Shown here: positions 11,305 through 22,539 of the stretch, in pieces | Layout: each line of letters begins with the position of its first letter | Position numbering within the stretch: the stretch's first letter is position 1 | DNA from: Aspidapion aeneum | Lineage: Eukaryota > Arthropoda > Insecta > Coleoptera > Brentidae | Direction: 5' to 3' | Assembly: GCA_963576565.1 (NCBI GenBank) | Contig: OY755038.1 | Location: 10,245,756 to 10,309,755, forward strand | DNA: 64,000 bases | The notes under the pieces: generated by a model | What the model saw: the letters and a program-made list of their open reading frames with translations, nothing else | Told to the model about the DNA's origin: nothing | Databases searched by the model: none | Made by a program: the position numbers and the translations under genes

Positions 11305-11756
11305 TTTTTTTTTATTTTTTTATTTGTCAAACCCACTGTGTTTATTGTATTACAATCTAGTCAGTAAGACTAATTAGCAATTTTGTTTTAACTTAATTTA
11401 TTAGAAAAGTCGGATTTAAACTTAGGATTCCCTCAACAGTTCTCCCCGCTTTGTTTAGTCTGTAACTCACAATTGTGTTGTATTTATAGCATTATTTTAT
11501 TTTATGTAATTCACTTAGTTTACTAGCTCAAACGGCTTCACTCTTTTTAGTCTTCGAACTAGCATAGTATTGTCTAGAAGCTGAATTGCTTCCACATTTA
11601 CATGCCGATGGAGTCTATCTTCATTGCTTTTTGCGTACTTTTTTATAGTCTCTGCTACAGTTTCCATTTTTAGATCTCGATGAAGGTCACTATTTCGAAC
11701 GTACCAAGGTGCATTCACAATGTTTCTTAATACTTTATTTTGAAATCTCTGTAAAA
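11305..11756 (-). mobile_element. Jockey-clade LINE tail, copy 1, with 10 bp target duplication
   Basis: The minus strand encodes the extreme C-terminus of a Jockey polyprotein: FQNKVLRNIVNAPWYVRNSD, LHRDLKMETVAETIKKY and LLDNTMLVRRLKR..ELVN, ending at 11515. The 3' UTR ends in a T-rich tract (A-tail on the element strand) at 11305. CTGATAGTGT occurs at 11295-11304 and again at 11757-11766, a perfect 10 bp duplication that defines both ends. The element is only 452 bp because of severe 5' truncation, as is typical of target-primed reverse transcription. Two longer copies occur at 27341 and 60381. Confidence 0.9.
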
Positions 11757-11929
11757 CTGATAGTGTGGCCAGATTTTTCTAATAACTTTGCTTTAACTAA
11801 CTGACAAAGAAATTAATATCCTTCAAAACGGTAATGCGTGGGTGGTCGACTCCAAAGCAAAAAAGAAACACTTTTTACCATATTTTTTTTTAATGGAAGG
11901 CAAAACCAAACAATAATTTACCTACATAA

Positions 11930-12955
11930 GTAAAATTTGGTTGGAGACCAAAAATCAAATGCACCATGGAAATTGAAAAAGACTCGGCCTTACCTTTTTT
12001 GGTTGTTCTTGTCAAACGAATAGACAGAAATATTCAAACCACAGTATATGGGAAAGCTATACACACGGGAGAGTACCTAAATTTTAAGACTAATCATTCT
12101 GTTGCTACAAAACAAGGAGTTATAAGAAGTTTGTATTTAAGAGCCGTAAATATTTGTAGTAATAATAAAGAATTAACCACAGAAATCAACAATATTAAAA
12201 AGGACTTACAACAGAATGGTTATTCCGAGAAATTAATAAACTCTAGGATCTCTAAAATTAAAAACAAACCAAATGTAGCAAATTCTCAAAGTAATAATCC
12301 GTTGGGTGTTATTAACATTCCATATGTTCAAGGAATTTCAGAAAACATAAGAAGAAGAGCCAAGCACTATAATATAGAAACAGTATTTTCATCGGGAAAT
12401 ACGATAAGGGGTTTTGTAACTAAAACAAAACCAGAAATATTCCCACATAACAAGGAATGTATTTACCAAATCCCGTGTGAAAGTGGTAAATCATGTATAG
12501 GTGAAATGAAACGCCCTTTCAGGTTAGAGTAAACGAACATCTAAAAAGTACCCAATTAGGGGATATTAAAAAATCCGTTTTAGCGGATCATGCATGGTCA
12601 AATGATCACAGGATTCAGTGGCCAGAAGCTAAAGTTTTGCACAAGGAGTCGCATTGGCGAAAACGAAAGTTTATTGAAGCAGCGACTATAATCCAGAATA
12701 AAGAAGTTTTCAGTCAATCAAGCACGGACATACCAAACAAATGGAAACAACTCCTTAACGAAAACAGGCGTCTTAGCATTAAAAAAGGGGCGGGCCGACA
12801 CCTGACTGCACGCCAAGTAGTATAAGTAGTAGCCTAAAGACTAAATTGTTTAGTTTACACTTGAAAACGCAGAGATATTACTAACCGAAACGTCGCGCGT
12901 CGTGTTTAAAATAAATAAAGACAATGGAAGTCCGAAATTTTATTTCAACTTAAGT
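11930..12955 (+). mobile_element. Penelope-like element, 3' half with GIY-YIG region
   Basis: An open frame from 11966 reads MEIEKDSALPFLVVLVKR, YGKAIHTGEYLNFKTNHSV and QGVIRSLYLRAVNICS. This is the end of a Penelope-like reverse transcriptase. A linker follows, then CIYQIPCESGKSCIGEMKRPF, the GIY-YIG endonuclease region. In place of YIG it reads CIG. One extra base near 12513 shifts the frame, and the protein continues as VRVNEHLKSTQ..DIKKSVLADHAWSNDH to a stop at 12825. The RT palm is missing upstream (5' truncation). The 3' end carries CCGAAACGTCG and AAATAAATAAAGACAATGG, also found in the terminal-only copies at 14152 and 22540. Inactive. Confidence 0.8.
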
Positions 12956-13141
12956 AAACATAAGTTTGCGTATATTTCCTGCATTTAAGTTTTTTTCGCT
13001 TGTTTGACTGGCTTAAACTGCTGCAAGCACAATGTCTGGATAAAGTGTCGCAACCCATTTATTATGAAGCCAGTATCGGCGGGCGAGCAACGCAAGCATG
13101 GTCCCTGTATTACCTCTAGTGTCACGTATCGCGGATAAACA
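12956..13141. other. Short spacer before the RNase H array
   Basis: Moderately GC-rich sequence that is not repeated elsewhere in the window as far as I can see. It may belong to the retrotransposon upstream of the first array unit. Confidence 0.35.
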
Positions 13142-16100
13142 TTTTGTAGATTTCGCCGGATCGTCCCCGAATTTGCTGACTCGCCAGAAGCACCTAGAAA
13201 CCGTGTAGCACCTTTAAGCTATATGGCCTGAGCTACAGATATATAGCTACGAAGCTACACTTTCTTTATTTTTATAGCCATGGCAAAACGGAATACGGCG
13301 AAACTAAGCTATACACATACATATTTTATTCCTTGTAGTTTTTTTTTAGATACATTTTCAATTTACAAACAGAGCCCGTGGATTTAGTGGTATTCTTAGA
13401 ATTAATCTTAGCCCTAAGAGCCACACAAAACTTTACAGAGATGTATCAGAGATCCGCCTTTCATTTAACATGAACAGGGACAAGATATCCTTATAAATTA
13501 AACCGAAGCCGAAGTAAGGGCTTTGTACCGAAATAGGAAGTCTGGAAGGAATAGAAGTGTGTTCCTCTCACTTAGAATGGAGCGGTCTGGTACATTGAGG
13601 GCTCCAAAATGGGGGAGAGGTCTGGAGCAGGGGTGTACTGCGAAACCACAGGGGCGAAATTTCATTTTGCCCTGGCAAAGTGTGCCACTGTTTTCAGTGC
13701 AGGTGTATACGCCATTCTCATGTGTGACACCTACATATTATGCTCAGACAGTAGAGCTGTACTGTCCGCCATCAAATCGGCCAGAGTAAGCTCTGCACTT
13801 GTAACTAAATATACGGATGTACTAAAAACACTGGCAGGACACAACAAGGTTGATCTCTTCTGGGTTTCAGGACAGTCTTGGAAACGAGGAGGCTAACCAA
13901 CTGGCTAGAATGGGATCATCAGTTGATCCAATGGGGCCGGAATTTATGGTGGGCATCGCATTTTTGTATATTTCGCCGGATCGTCCCCATATTTGCTAAC
14001 TCGCCAGAAGCACCTAGAAACCGTGTAGCACCTTTAAGCTATATGACCTGAGCTACAGATATATAGCTACGAAGCTACACTTTCTTTATTTTTATAGCCA
14101 TGGCAAAACGGAATACGGCGAAACTAAGCTATACACATACATATTTTATTCACAAATAAAATTTCGAACTTCCATTGTCTTTATTTATTTTAAAACACTG
14201 TGTGTTTCAAAATAAATAAAGACAATGAAAGTCCGAAATTTTATTTCTGCACAATCATTGTCTACGAGTTTCAAACAAAGACATATTTTATTCCTTGTAG
14301 TTTTTTTTTAGATAGATTTTCAATTTGCAAGCAGAGTCCGTGGATTTAGTGACAAATGCGACCAAAGTATTTTACTTCTGGCTATCAGTTTAAAATTTTG
14401 AACCATGCTTTTCCGTATAATAAGGCCACGAATTCTTAGGATTAATCTTAGGTTTAAGAGCCACAAACTTTATAGAGATGTATCTCAGAGATGTGCCCTT
14501 TTCAATATGAAGAGGAACAAGAAAGCTTTACAAATTATAAATACAAATAGGAAGTCTGGAAGGAATTGAAGTGTGTACCTCTCACCCAGAATGGAGTGGT
14601 CGAGTATACTATCAGCTCCAAAATGGAATAGACGTCTGGAGCAGGGGTATACTGCAGAACCACACGAGCGGGATTTAATTTTGCCCTGGGTAATTATGAA
14701 GACGTCTACATCTCAGACAATAGAGCTGTACTGTCCGCCATCAAATCGGTCAGAGTAAGCTCTGCACTTGTAACTGTGTATAGGGATGAACTAAAAACCC
14801 TGGCAGGACACAACAAGGTTAATCTCTGGGTTCCAGAACATTCTTCGGAACAAGGAGGTTCACGAACTAGCTAGAATGGGATCATCAGTTGATCCAATAA
14901 GGCAGGAATTTATGGTGGGCATCGCATTTTTGCAGATTTCGCCGGATCGTGCCCGAATTTGCTGACTCGCCAGAAGCACCTTGAAACCGTGAAGCATCTT
15001 TAACCTATATGACCTGAGCTACAGATATATAGCTACGAAGCTTCATTTTCTTTATTTTCATAGCCATGGCAAAACGGAATACGGCGAAACTAAGCTATAC
15101 ACATAAATATTTTATTCCTTGTAGTTTTTTTTTAGATACATTTTCCTTTTGCAAAACAGAGCCCGTGAATTTAGTGGGATTCTTAGAATTAATCTTAGCC
15201 TTAAGAGCCACACAAAACTTTATAGAGATCTATCAGAGATCTGATCTTCTTTTGGCATGAACAGTAATAAGATATATTAAACTAAAGCCTCCTGTAAGGG
15301 TCTTTGTACCAAAATAGGAAGTCTGGAAGAAATAGAAGTGTGTACCTCTCACTCAGAATGGAGTGGTCTGGTATACTGACGGCTCCAAAATGGGGGAGAC
15401 GTCTGGAGCAGGGGTGTAATGCAAAAGCACAAGGGTGAAATTTCATTTTGCCCTGGGTAAGTATGCCATTGCTTTCCAGGCAGAATGTGTGATTATAACA
15501 ACTTCGAAATGGCTATGTCAGGAAAAGACTTCTACATATGCTTAGAGAGTAGAGCTGTACTGTCCGCCATCAAATCGGTCAAAGTAAGCTCTGCACTTGT
15601 AACTAAATATACGACTGTACTAAAAACAATGGCAGGACACAACAAGGTTGATCTCCTCTAGGTTCCAGAACATTCTTGGGAACGAGGGGCTAAACAACTA
15701 GCTAGAATGGAAGCATCAGTTGATCCAATGGGGCCGGAATTTTTGTAGATTTTGCCGGATCGTCCCCTCGCCAGAAGCACCTAGAAACCGTGTAGCACCT
15801 TTAAGCTATATGACCTGAGCTACAGATATATAGCTACGAAGCTACACTTTCTTTATTTTTATAGTCATGGCAAAACGGAATACGGCGAAACTAAGCTATA
15901 CACATAGATATTTTATTCCTTGTAGTTTTTTTAGATACATTTTCAGTTTGCAAACAGAATCCGTGGATTTAGTGGTATTCTTAGAATTAATCTTAGCCCT
16001 AAGAGCCACACAAAACTTTACAGAGATGTATCAGAGATCCGCCTTTCATTTAACATGAACAGGGACAAGATATCCTTATAAATTAAACCGAAGCCGAAGT

Positions 16101-16556
16101 AAGGGCTTTGTACCGAAATAGGAAGTCTGGAAGGAATAGAAGTGTGTACCTCTCACTTAGAATGGAGTGGTCTGGTATACTGACGGCTCCAAAATGGGGG
16201 AGACGTCTGGAGCAGGAGTGTACTGCAGAACCACAGGGGCGAAATTTCATTTTGCCCTGGCAAAGTGTGCCACTGTTTCAGTGCAGAAGTATACGCCATT
16301 CTGATTTTTGTCTATAAAAACTTGGAAATGTCTATGTCAGGAAAAGACATCTACATATGCACAGACAGTAGAGCTGTACTGTCTGCCATTAAATCAACCA
16401 GAGTAAGCTCTGCACTTGTAGCTGAGTAGCTGGCAGGACACAACAAGGTTGATCTCCTCTGGGTTCCAACACATTCTTGGAAACCAGGAGGCTAATCAAC
16501 TGGATAGAATGGGATTATCAGTTGATCCAATGGTCCGGGATTTATGGTGGGCATCG
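13142..16556 (+). repeat. Four-unit tandem array of a retrotransposon RNase H segment
   Basis: Units begin at about 13142, 13961, 14926 and 15740, each opening with a TTGTAGATTTCGCCGG variant. The usual length is 814-819 bp; unit 2 is longer, partly because of a Penelope insertion. Each unit has a noncoding half containing CTACAGATATATAGCTACGA and ATGGCAAAACGGAATACGGC, and a half coding for RNase H. Composite motifs are TDGSKMG (first Asp), a E-V-Y-A-I block (Glu), SDSRAVLSAIKS (Asp), LAGHNKVDL and WV.GHS. Frameshifts affect every unit. Junctions run from GGGCATCGCA directly into the next unit's TTTTTGTAG, so they are head-to-tail. This RNase H type is typical of R1/LOA/I-group LINEs. Confidence 0.8.
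14152..14280. mobile_element. Terminal-only Penelope-like insertion with 13 bp target duplication
   Basis: A 129 bp insertion in array unit 2, flanked by ACATATTTTATTC at 14139-14151 and 14281-14293. It consists of two inverted copies of the Penelope 3' end: AAATTTCGAACTTCCATTG..TTTAAAACAC, then TTTCAAAATAAATAAAGACA..GAAATTTTATTT, plus the tail CACAATCATTGTCTACGAG. The other array units lack it and show the empty site. Confidence 0.85.
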
Positions 16557-17082
16557 CAGAGTGTCTTGCCATGACAACCCTAAAACGTAACTTAAACAGG
16601 CGCTCTCAGGCGCATGGAAAGAATGAGGTGCGCCAAACTCCTTATCGAGGAAGTGAGCGCCAACAGAGCAAGATCTTTTCTGACACTCGAGAGATAGGAT
16701 ATGAGACTTGTGATAGGGCTTTTAACAGGACACTGTCGCCTTACTAACCATTCTAAGAATTGTTGAAAACTCAGAGTGTCAATCGTGTATGGAGGATGTA
16801 GAATCTTTTCTACATATCTTAACCGAGTGCCCGGCTAGCCGCGTTAATACAGTCGCATTTCGAGAGCTGTGTGTTTAGCTTAACGTCGAAATTGCCACTT
16901 ACTCACTCACTCAGACTTTCTACAAAGCTGAAATTTGACAGACTGATAGAAATTATGACCAAACCCTTGGACAAAATCAAAAGACCCCCATATTCTAATT
17001 TACTCTCCTCCCCTATACATGCTGAGCTTTGGAAGACTGATAGGAACTATGACAAAACTATATGAAAAAATTTAGAAACTAA
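16557..17082 (+). mobile_element. R1/LOA-like LINE C-terminal tail downstream of the array
   Basis: After the last array unit the retrotransposon continues. Composite frames give RARSFLTLERE, MRLVIGLLTGHCRLTNH and CQSCMEDVESFLHILTECPA, that is a Cys-x2-Cys...His-x4-Cys knuckle that follows RNase H in R1/LOA-type LINEs, then the presumed 3' UTR. This tail is present once, while the RNase H segment before it is present four times. Several frameshifts show that the copy is inactive. Confidence 0.7.
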
Positions 17083-17084
17083 TA

Positions 17085-17687
17085 TTATTGACATTTGTTT
17101 TTTTTTTGTTACATAGAAGGCTTTAAACCTTTCACGCAAGAAGATATTGACTATATGTTTTTAAAGTTCGTTGGATGGTACCCCTAAAGACTGCCTTAAA
17201 GAGGGTGGTGTCTGAAACTGTTCAGAATATTATAGAAAATGTGAATTTGCAGCGAAACGATGCATCCTAGCGAAAAACGATACAATCAATTTTTTATAGT
17301 ATTTTTAATTTTGCTTCTTTTGATCTATCACTTAGCATCCTAGCTTTGATAGTTAGCTGTACAAGCCAGCTAAAATTTACAATTTTGTAAAAATTTCATG
17401 TTTTCGCTCCAAAATCGATTTTTTCTTAAAAATTGTAAAAGATATGACAATGATCAGAAGAAGCAGAATTAAAAGTACTACAAAATTATTATCGTTTATA
17501 GCTAGGATGCATCGTTTCGCTGCAAATTCACTTTTTGTATAATCTTGAGAACAGTTTCAGAAACCACCCTTTTTAAGGCAGGCTTTAAGGGTACCATCCA
17601 TCGAACTTTGAAAACATAAAGTTAATATCCTCTTCTGTGAAAGGTTTAAAGCCTTCTATGTAATAAAAAAAAAACAAATGTCAATAA
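17085..17687. mobile_element. MITE with about 200 bp inverted repeats, TA duplication
   Basis: The ends are TTATTGACATTTG and its reverse complement CAAATGTCAATAA, flanked by TA on each side (17083-17084 and 17688-17689). The arms include CATAGAAGGCTTTAAACC and GCAGCGAAACGATGCATCCT and face each other across a centre near 17400. TA duplications and long arms fit a Tc1/mariner-type MITE. No coding sequence. Confidence 0.8.
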
Positions 17688-18195
17688 TAACAAACGTGGA
17701 ATTTCGTACCCGTGAATTTAAAAATCAAACAAGTTTCGTGGCTAATCGGGCAAAAAGGAGTTTTTTTGTTTCCCTTATATTTTTCCGTGGGTAGCCTGAA
17801 AGCTTAACCTCACGGGGGTCCAAGATCTAATGGACACCTAATAAGTGTTGACAGTTAACCGTTTCGTCCTTATGGGACTCCTCAGAACACTGCTGGTCAA
17901 TGTGACAAATCTTGCAAAGTTAATCAGACGGTTTTGTCTCTAATTAAATGTAATTAGTGAGCGAACTATAGCAAGAGGCGCCATCTACCGAGATACGAGA
18001 GAAACAAAAAACTAAAAGCAGGCGAAAACGCTATACAATATCGATCAATGAAAAGATCGAATGCAAATAAAAGAAAACAACTATAGTCCGTGACCTACGA
18101 CAGCTCTTTGTCTTTCAGGCCGGATCAACACAGATTGCATTTTTACCCGTCTTCAAGACAGTGAGCGTCAATCAACGGAATTTTTAAGCCAAATA
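17688..18195 (+). repeat. Direct repeat unit 1 (ACAAACGTGGAATTTCG family)
   Basis: About 390 bp that recurs at 18199-18566 with few changes, followed by about 120 bp of unique sequence. It contains GCCTGAAAGCTTAACCTCAC and GAGGCGCCATCTACCGAGA. No coding potential or known termini recognised, so the class is unknown. Confidence 0.7.
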
Positions 18196-18566
18196 ATACT
18201 AACAAACGTGGAATTTCGTACCCGTGAATTTAAAAATCAAACAAGTTTCGTGGCTAATCGGGCAAAAAGGAGTTTTTTTGTTTCCCTTATATTTTTCCGT
18301 GGGTAGCCTGAAAGCTTAACCTCACGGGGGTCCAAGATCTAATGGACACCTAATAAGTGTTGACAGTTAACCGTTTCGTCCTTATGGGACTCCCCAGAAC
18401 ACTGCTGGTCAATGTGACAAATCTTGCAAAGTTAATCAGACAGTTTTGTCTCTAATTAAATGTAATTAGTGTACCGAGATACGAGAGAAACAAAAAACTA
18501 AAAGCAGGCGAAAACACTGCTATACAATATCGATCAATGAAAAGATCGAATGCAAATAAAAGAAAA
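18196..18566 (+). repeat. Direct repeat unit 2, with 29 bp deletion
   Basis: Nearly identical to unit 1. It lacks a short segment after TGTAATTAGTG (the GAGCGAACTATAGCAAGAGG block and a few bases more), which unit 1 and the inverted copy both retain. Confidence 0.8.
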
Positions 18567-18700
18567 GATCTTTTCATTGATCGATATTGTATAGCAGTGT
18601 TTTTGCCTGCTTTTAGTTTTTTGTTTCTCTCGTATCTCGGTAGATGGCGCCTCTTGCTATAGTTCGCTCACTAATTATATTTAATTATTGACAAAACCGT
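18567..18700 (-). repeat. Inverted partial copy of the preceding repeat
   Basis: Immediately after unit 2 the sequence turns back: AAAGATCTTTTCATTGATCG is followed by the reverse complement of the unit's last 130 bp, including the segment that unit 2 lost. With unit 2 it forms a strong hairpin with almost no loop. Confidence 0.85.
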
Positions 18701-19566
18701 CATCATTTTCGCATACCTTTTTTATATGAAATGTTTTTGTTTGTTTTTTTATGACATTCCTGACTTCACCTTTATGTAGGTTTGTGTGTCATCAGCTTTA
18801 CATGCTTGGATGCTGTACCACTTGAATTAGCTACCGTTGACTTAATCCTGTAGCTGTGTATGTCACGGCAAAGGAACATTAGCAGCCAAGCTGTTAAACT
18901 AACAAGCTGAGATGGCTGAGTGTGCACACAAAACCAAAAGGAAGATTAATTTTCGATCAGCTTTGCGGGCCGAGCGTTAATAGGCAATAATCCAGTCGAT
19001 TTAAGTTGACTTAACAAGGATAACGGTTTGTCTTTGCTATGGAGAATTCTAGCTTAACACCTCTGGTGGCGAAAAATTATAGAACAGCATCAAGAGCAAA
19101 CGCTTTTAATGGAAGAGCCCAAATGGAAACTTATAAAGAATCACCTGTTATGCCCGCAGTAAGAAAAACGATAAATGCAATGGACTGTATATAATTTAAT
19201 TAATGAAAGCGCGAACAAACATAAATATATTGATATGAAATTACGAAATAATTAGAAGGTCCATAGGTTAATTGTGGGTACCACACAACGGAAATCAGAG
19301 ACAAAGCACTCACCAGTTTGCAGCCAATTTCTCCACTTCCAAGGGGCCCCTATCTGGATCTACTGATGTCACCACGTAGCTGAAGGGCTGAAATTTCTAG
19401 TTCTATGCTTTAGTTCACCAAAATCGAGCACTTTCAGGTGTAGAAATTTGAAATAGTTGGAGAAAAGTAAATTAACACGCCATTTCTCGAGGCGGTCGAA
19501 AAAGGATCTCACTGATTCTTGGTGCGCATGTCCAAAATGCGCGAATGCACTCTGTCCGTCATTCAA
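18701..19566. other. Unassigned region with one short open frame
   Basis: A 51-codon frame (19039-19194, plus) beginning MENSSLTPLVAKNY has no recognisable domain. A 70-codon minus-strand frame (19369-19581) reads AHFGHAHQESVRSFF and FHLKVLDFGELKH-like sequence with no family I know. Neither is called a gene. Confidence 0.35.
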
Positions 19567-19660
19567 TTTTATCGGTTTCACAACGTTCTATGTCTTCCGA
19601 TCTTCCTCGTTTCTGTTTGCCCATAATTCATCATCTAGGCCTCTTATTCTTATTTCCGGT
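19567..19660 (-). mobile_element. LINE-B 3' end fragment, minus strand
   Basis: The reverse complement matches the LINE-B tail at 6240-6350 (an IRxRxLDD block, then CGTTGTGAAACCGATAAA). It is cut at 19660, where a GC-rich minisatellite and foldback-like sequence begin. Confidence 0.75.
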
Positions 19661-20160
19661 CTAGGACAACTGGGCGCCGCCAACTCGGCGCCGCCAACTG
19701 GGCGCCGGGCCAACACGGCGCCGCCAACTGGGCGCCGGACTAAAAATTTTTTTTTTGATAATATGTGTAGATGAAAATTAAAATATATTATTCATATAAA
19801 AACATCTTTAAAAAATCCTTTACGCAATTTTTTTGAAATTTGTTTTTGTTAAGTAAAGTTAAATCCATTACGTCGACTGTTGAATCTTGGTAGTTGTAGT
19901 GTTTGGTAACCTGGTAACACTACAATTTACGTTTTTTATAACAACAATGGCGGATCCAAAAATCAAAATGGCGGATCCAAAATGGGATTCTTATTTACTA
20001 ACCGATTTGTCTCAAACTTGAAATATTACATTACTTGAGGTCATTTAACAAAATTTTTTACTCAGACTTAAAAAAAATCCATGGCGGATCCAAAATGGCG
20101 GATTTTCTTATTTACTGGCCGATTTGTCTCAAACTTGAAAAATTGTGTTAAATGACCTCA
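19661..20160. mobile_element. Partial foldback-like element, GGCGCC-repeat end
   Basis: It starts with a GC-rich minisatellite (GGCGCCGCCAACT units, 19672-19740). After AT-rich spacer there are repeats of ATGGCGGATCCAAAATGG with AACCGATTTGTCTCAAACTT. That core resembles the 120 bp repeats inside the foldback-like element at 47037-48190. The second inverted end is not visible, so this is a one-ended remnant. It abuts LINE-B sequence on the left. Confidence 0.6.
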
Positions 20161-20580
20161 AGCAATGTATAGGACTACTTCTTACTATACCACCACCCTA
20201 CTTAACAACTGAATACTACGTACACTGTGTAGAATGAAACTAATATTTAGGAATAGTTATTATTAATACATTTGTAGGTAGCAATTTGCATTTATTTCCA
20301 CTTCACTAAAAGCTAAAACGAACTCAAACCGCTTTCAAAAATATAGAGCGCTCTCACACGAAATAACCACCTAAGTCATTAAAATATCATAAATATGCAG
20401 TTTTCGTGAAAGCGACCGAACTTTTATAAATCCACTAACGCTCTGCATAATAGTATTATGCACTTGCACAATACCCTCTAATTTAAATGTTCTTTGTGCC
20501 TGTATATACATGGGTTTATTTAATTTAAATATACACAGTCTCTCTTTTGAAAGATTCAGTGAAAGCCGGGATATATTCTT
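20161..20580. other. Unassigned spacer
   Basis: No gene or recognised repeat. Confidence 0.4.
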
Positions 20581-20670
20581 TTTAGCGGACTTTTACTAGA
20601 CCAAGGCCAACAAAAAAATACAGGCCACGATCCTCAAAAAATCAGCTGATACCTCGGTTGCGACATTTAC

Positions 20671-21383
20671 CAGGGCTATCAAAACGGACGGGCCCCGATC
20701 CTTCATTTTGTTGACGTCACAACGGGGCCTGATTTTTTTTGATGGTCACGTCACGAAACAGCTGATTGTCTTTGGAATATTGAAGTTGGAATGACGCAAC
20801 GGTTCATGAATATTTGATTTTTTTAAAATAGAGCCTATTTTTTTTATGTATAGTAATCTTTAATTTTTAAGAGCCGCTTCATTAGCTCACACAAAAATTA
20901 AATTTAAAGCAGAAGCCAATGTGTTCGTTTCTGCGTGGAAAGTAATCGGATTACCTACATCTATTTGTTTATATTGGGCACTCGACAGACTTCTAAAACT
21001 TAATATAGTTACTTACATGTGTTTACAAAAATTACAACATCAAAAAATGATTTTTTTGTAGTGTAATTTTTTTAATAAAAAGATTAACGCTGAGATTCTC
21101 GGATCCATTTAAAAGTTTGGTGGAATATTTGGATGCTGTCTGAGAATATTTCACTAAAATTTCGCGGAAATCTGTAGTGCCATTTTGAAAATATTGTCAC
21201 GAGGGGGTTAATGTGCACTTGCTTATAAACGTAACTTGTGTCATTCACTTAATAGGACATTATTTTCTATCCTGACAATATTATAAAAAAACTTCTTACC
21301 TCCCATAAGACCCAATGTAAAAATCAGCCACCCGAGAACAGCTGCTTTTTCAGGGACGTGGCCTGTATTTTTTGTTGGTCTTG
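20671..21383. mobile_element. Non-autonomous hAT-like element, copy a
   Basis: The left end is CAGGGCTATCAAAACGGACG. The right end is the reverse complement of CAAGACCAACAAAAAATACA, a diverged partner (CARGGCYAWCAAAA pattern). Flanks CATTTAC and GATTTAC agree at 6 of 7 positions and could be a target duplication. An isolated right-end piece (20590-20660) lies just outside on the left. No coding capacity. Related copies are at 23063, 32484 and 33890. The hAT label comes from the CAGGG terminus and is uncertain. Confidence 0.6.
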
Positions 21384-21400
21384 GATTTACACAAGACCAA

Positions 21401-22288
21401 CAAAAAAATAAAGGAGTTGAACTTGAAAATATCACCTGATATCCCCAGAAAGAATGCGATGGCATTAAAGTGGAACGTGTTGCTCTTTCGTTTGGTAGTC
21501 CTGGATTATGTAAAACTATTATTTGATTTTTGAGAATTTAACTAATATCCAAACATACCAGTTTTTTTATTGCAAAAAATTAATACACTACAAAAACAAT
21601 ATTTTTTTAAATCTTACGTTAACCGATGAACACACCACAAAATTTTGAAGCTATAAATTCGTGACCATCAAAAAAGATCTCACTCGCACGTGACCAAAAA
21701 AAATAAAGGAGTTGAACTTGAAAATATCACCTGATATCCCCAGAAAGAATGCGATGGCATTAAAGTGGAACGTGTTGCTCTTCCGTTTGGTAGTCCTGGA
21801 TTATGTAAAACTATTATTTGATTTTTGAGAATTTAACTAATATCCAAACATACCAGTTTTTTTATTGCAAAAAATTAATACACTACAAAAACAATATTTT
21901 TTTAAATGTTACGTTAACCGATGAACACATCACAAAATTTAGAAGCTATAAATTCGTGACCATCAAAAAAGATCTCACTCGCACGTGACCAAAAAAAAAA
22001 GGAGTTGAACTTGAAAATATCACCTGATATCCCCAGAAAGAATGCGATGGCATTAAAGTGGAACGTGTTGCTCTTCCGTTTGGTAGTCCTGGATTATGTA
22101 AAGCTATTATTTGATTTTTGAGAATTTAACTAATATCCAAACATACCAGTTTTTTTATTGCAAAAAATTAATACACTACAAAAACAATATTTTTTTAAAT
22201 GTTACGTTAACCGATGAACACACCACAAAATTTTGAAGCTATAAATTTGTGACCATCAAAAAAGATCTCACCCGCACGTGACCAAAAA
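21401..22288 (+). repeat. Tandem satellite, 3 x about 294 bp
   Basis: Units begin at about 21411, 21706 and 21999 (AAGGAGTTGAACTTGAAAAT) and end in GATCTCACTCGCACGTGACC. They are almost identical. The GTGACCATCAAAAAAGATCT end resembles the inner part of the neighbouring hAT-like elements, so the unit may be an amplified piece of one. Confidence 0.9.
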
Positions 22289-22528
22289 TACTGTCTGTTA
22301 CTTAAAGTCAACAATATGGAAGAGCGTGGCCCATCCATTTCGAATTCGATGCCCAGGGCCTACATTTTGTGCACTGTAGTAAAAGCATATCCTATCTTTA
22401 TAAAACCTAAAAATTAACATAAGTAACAGGTCACCTTGACGTAAACTACTAAAACTTTCCCCTAAATTCTATTGTAGCTACTGCCCGAGAAAAGCAAACA
22501 CATCTTGTCGGCTACTGCCCTGTGCGAC
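22289..22528. other. Spacer with an eroded hAT-like end
   Basis: The GGCCCATCCATTTCG...GCCC stretch near 22330 is a degraded reverse-complement match to the CAGGGCTATC-type end of the hAT-like family. Nothing else recognised. Confidence 0.35.
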
Positions 22529-22539
22529 GGAATCTTAAC

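Noticed and set aside
19039..19194. 51-codon frame MENSSLTPLVAKNY...
   Set aside because: Length is within chance expectation and nothing recognisable; noted in the spacer entry only.
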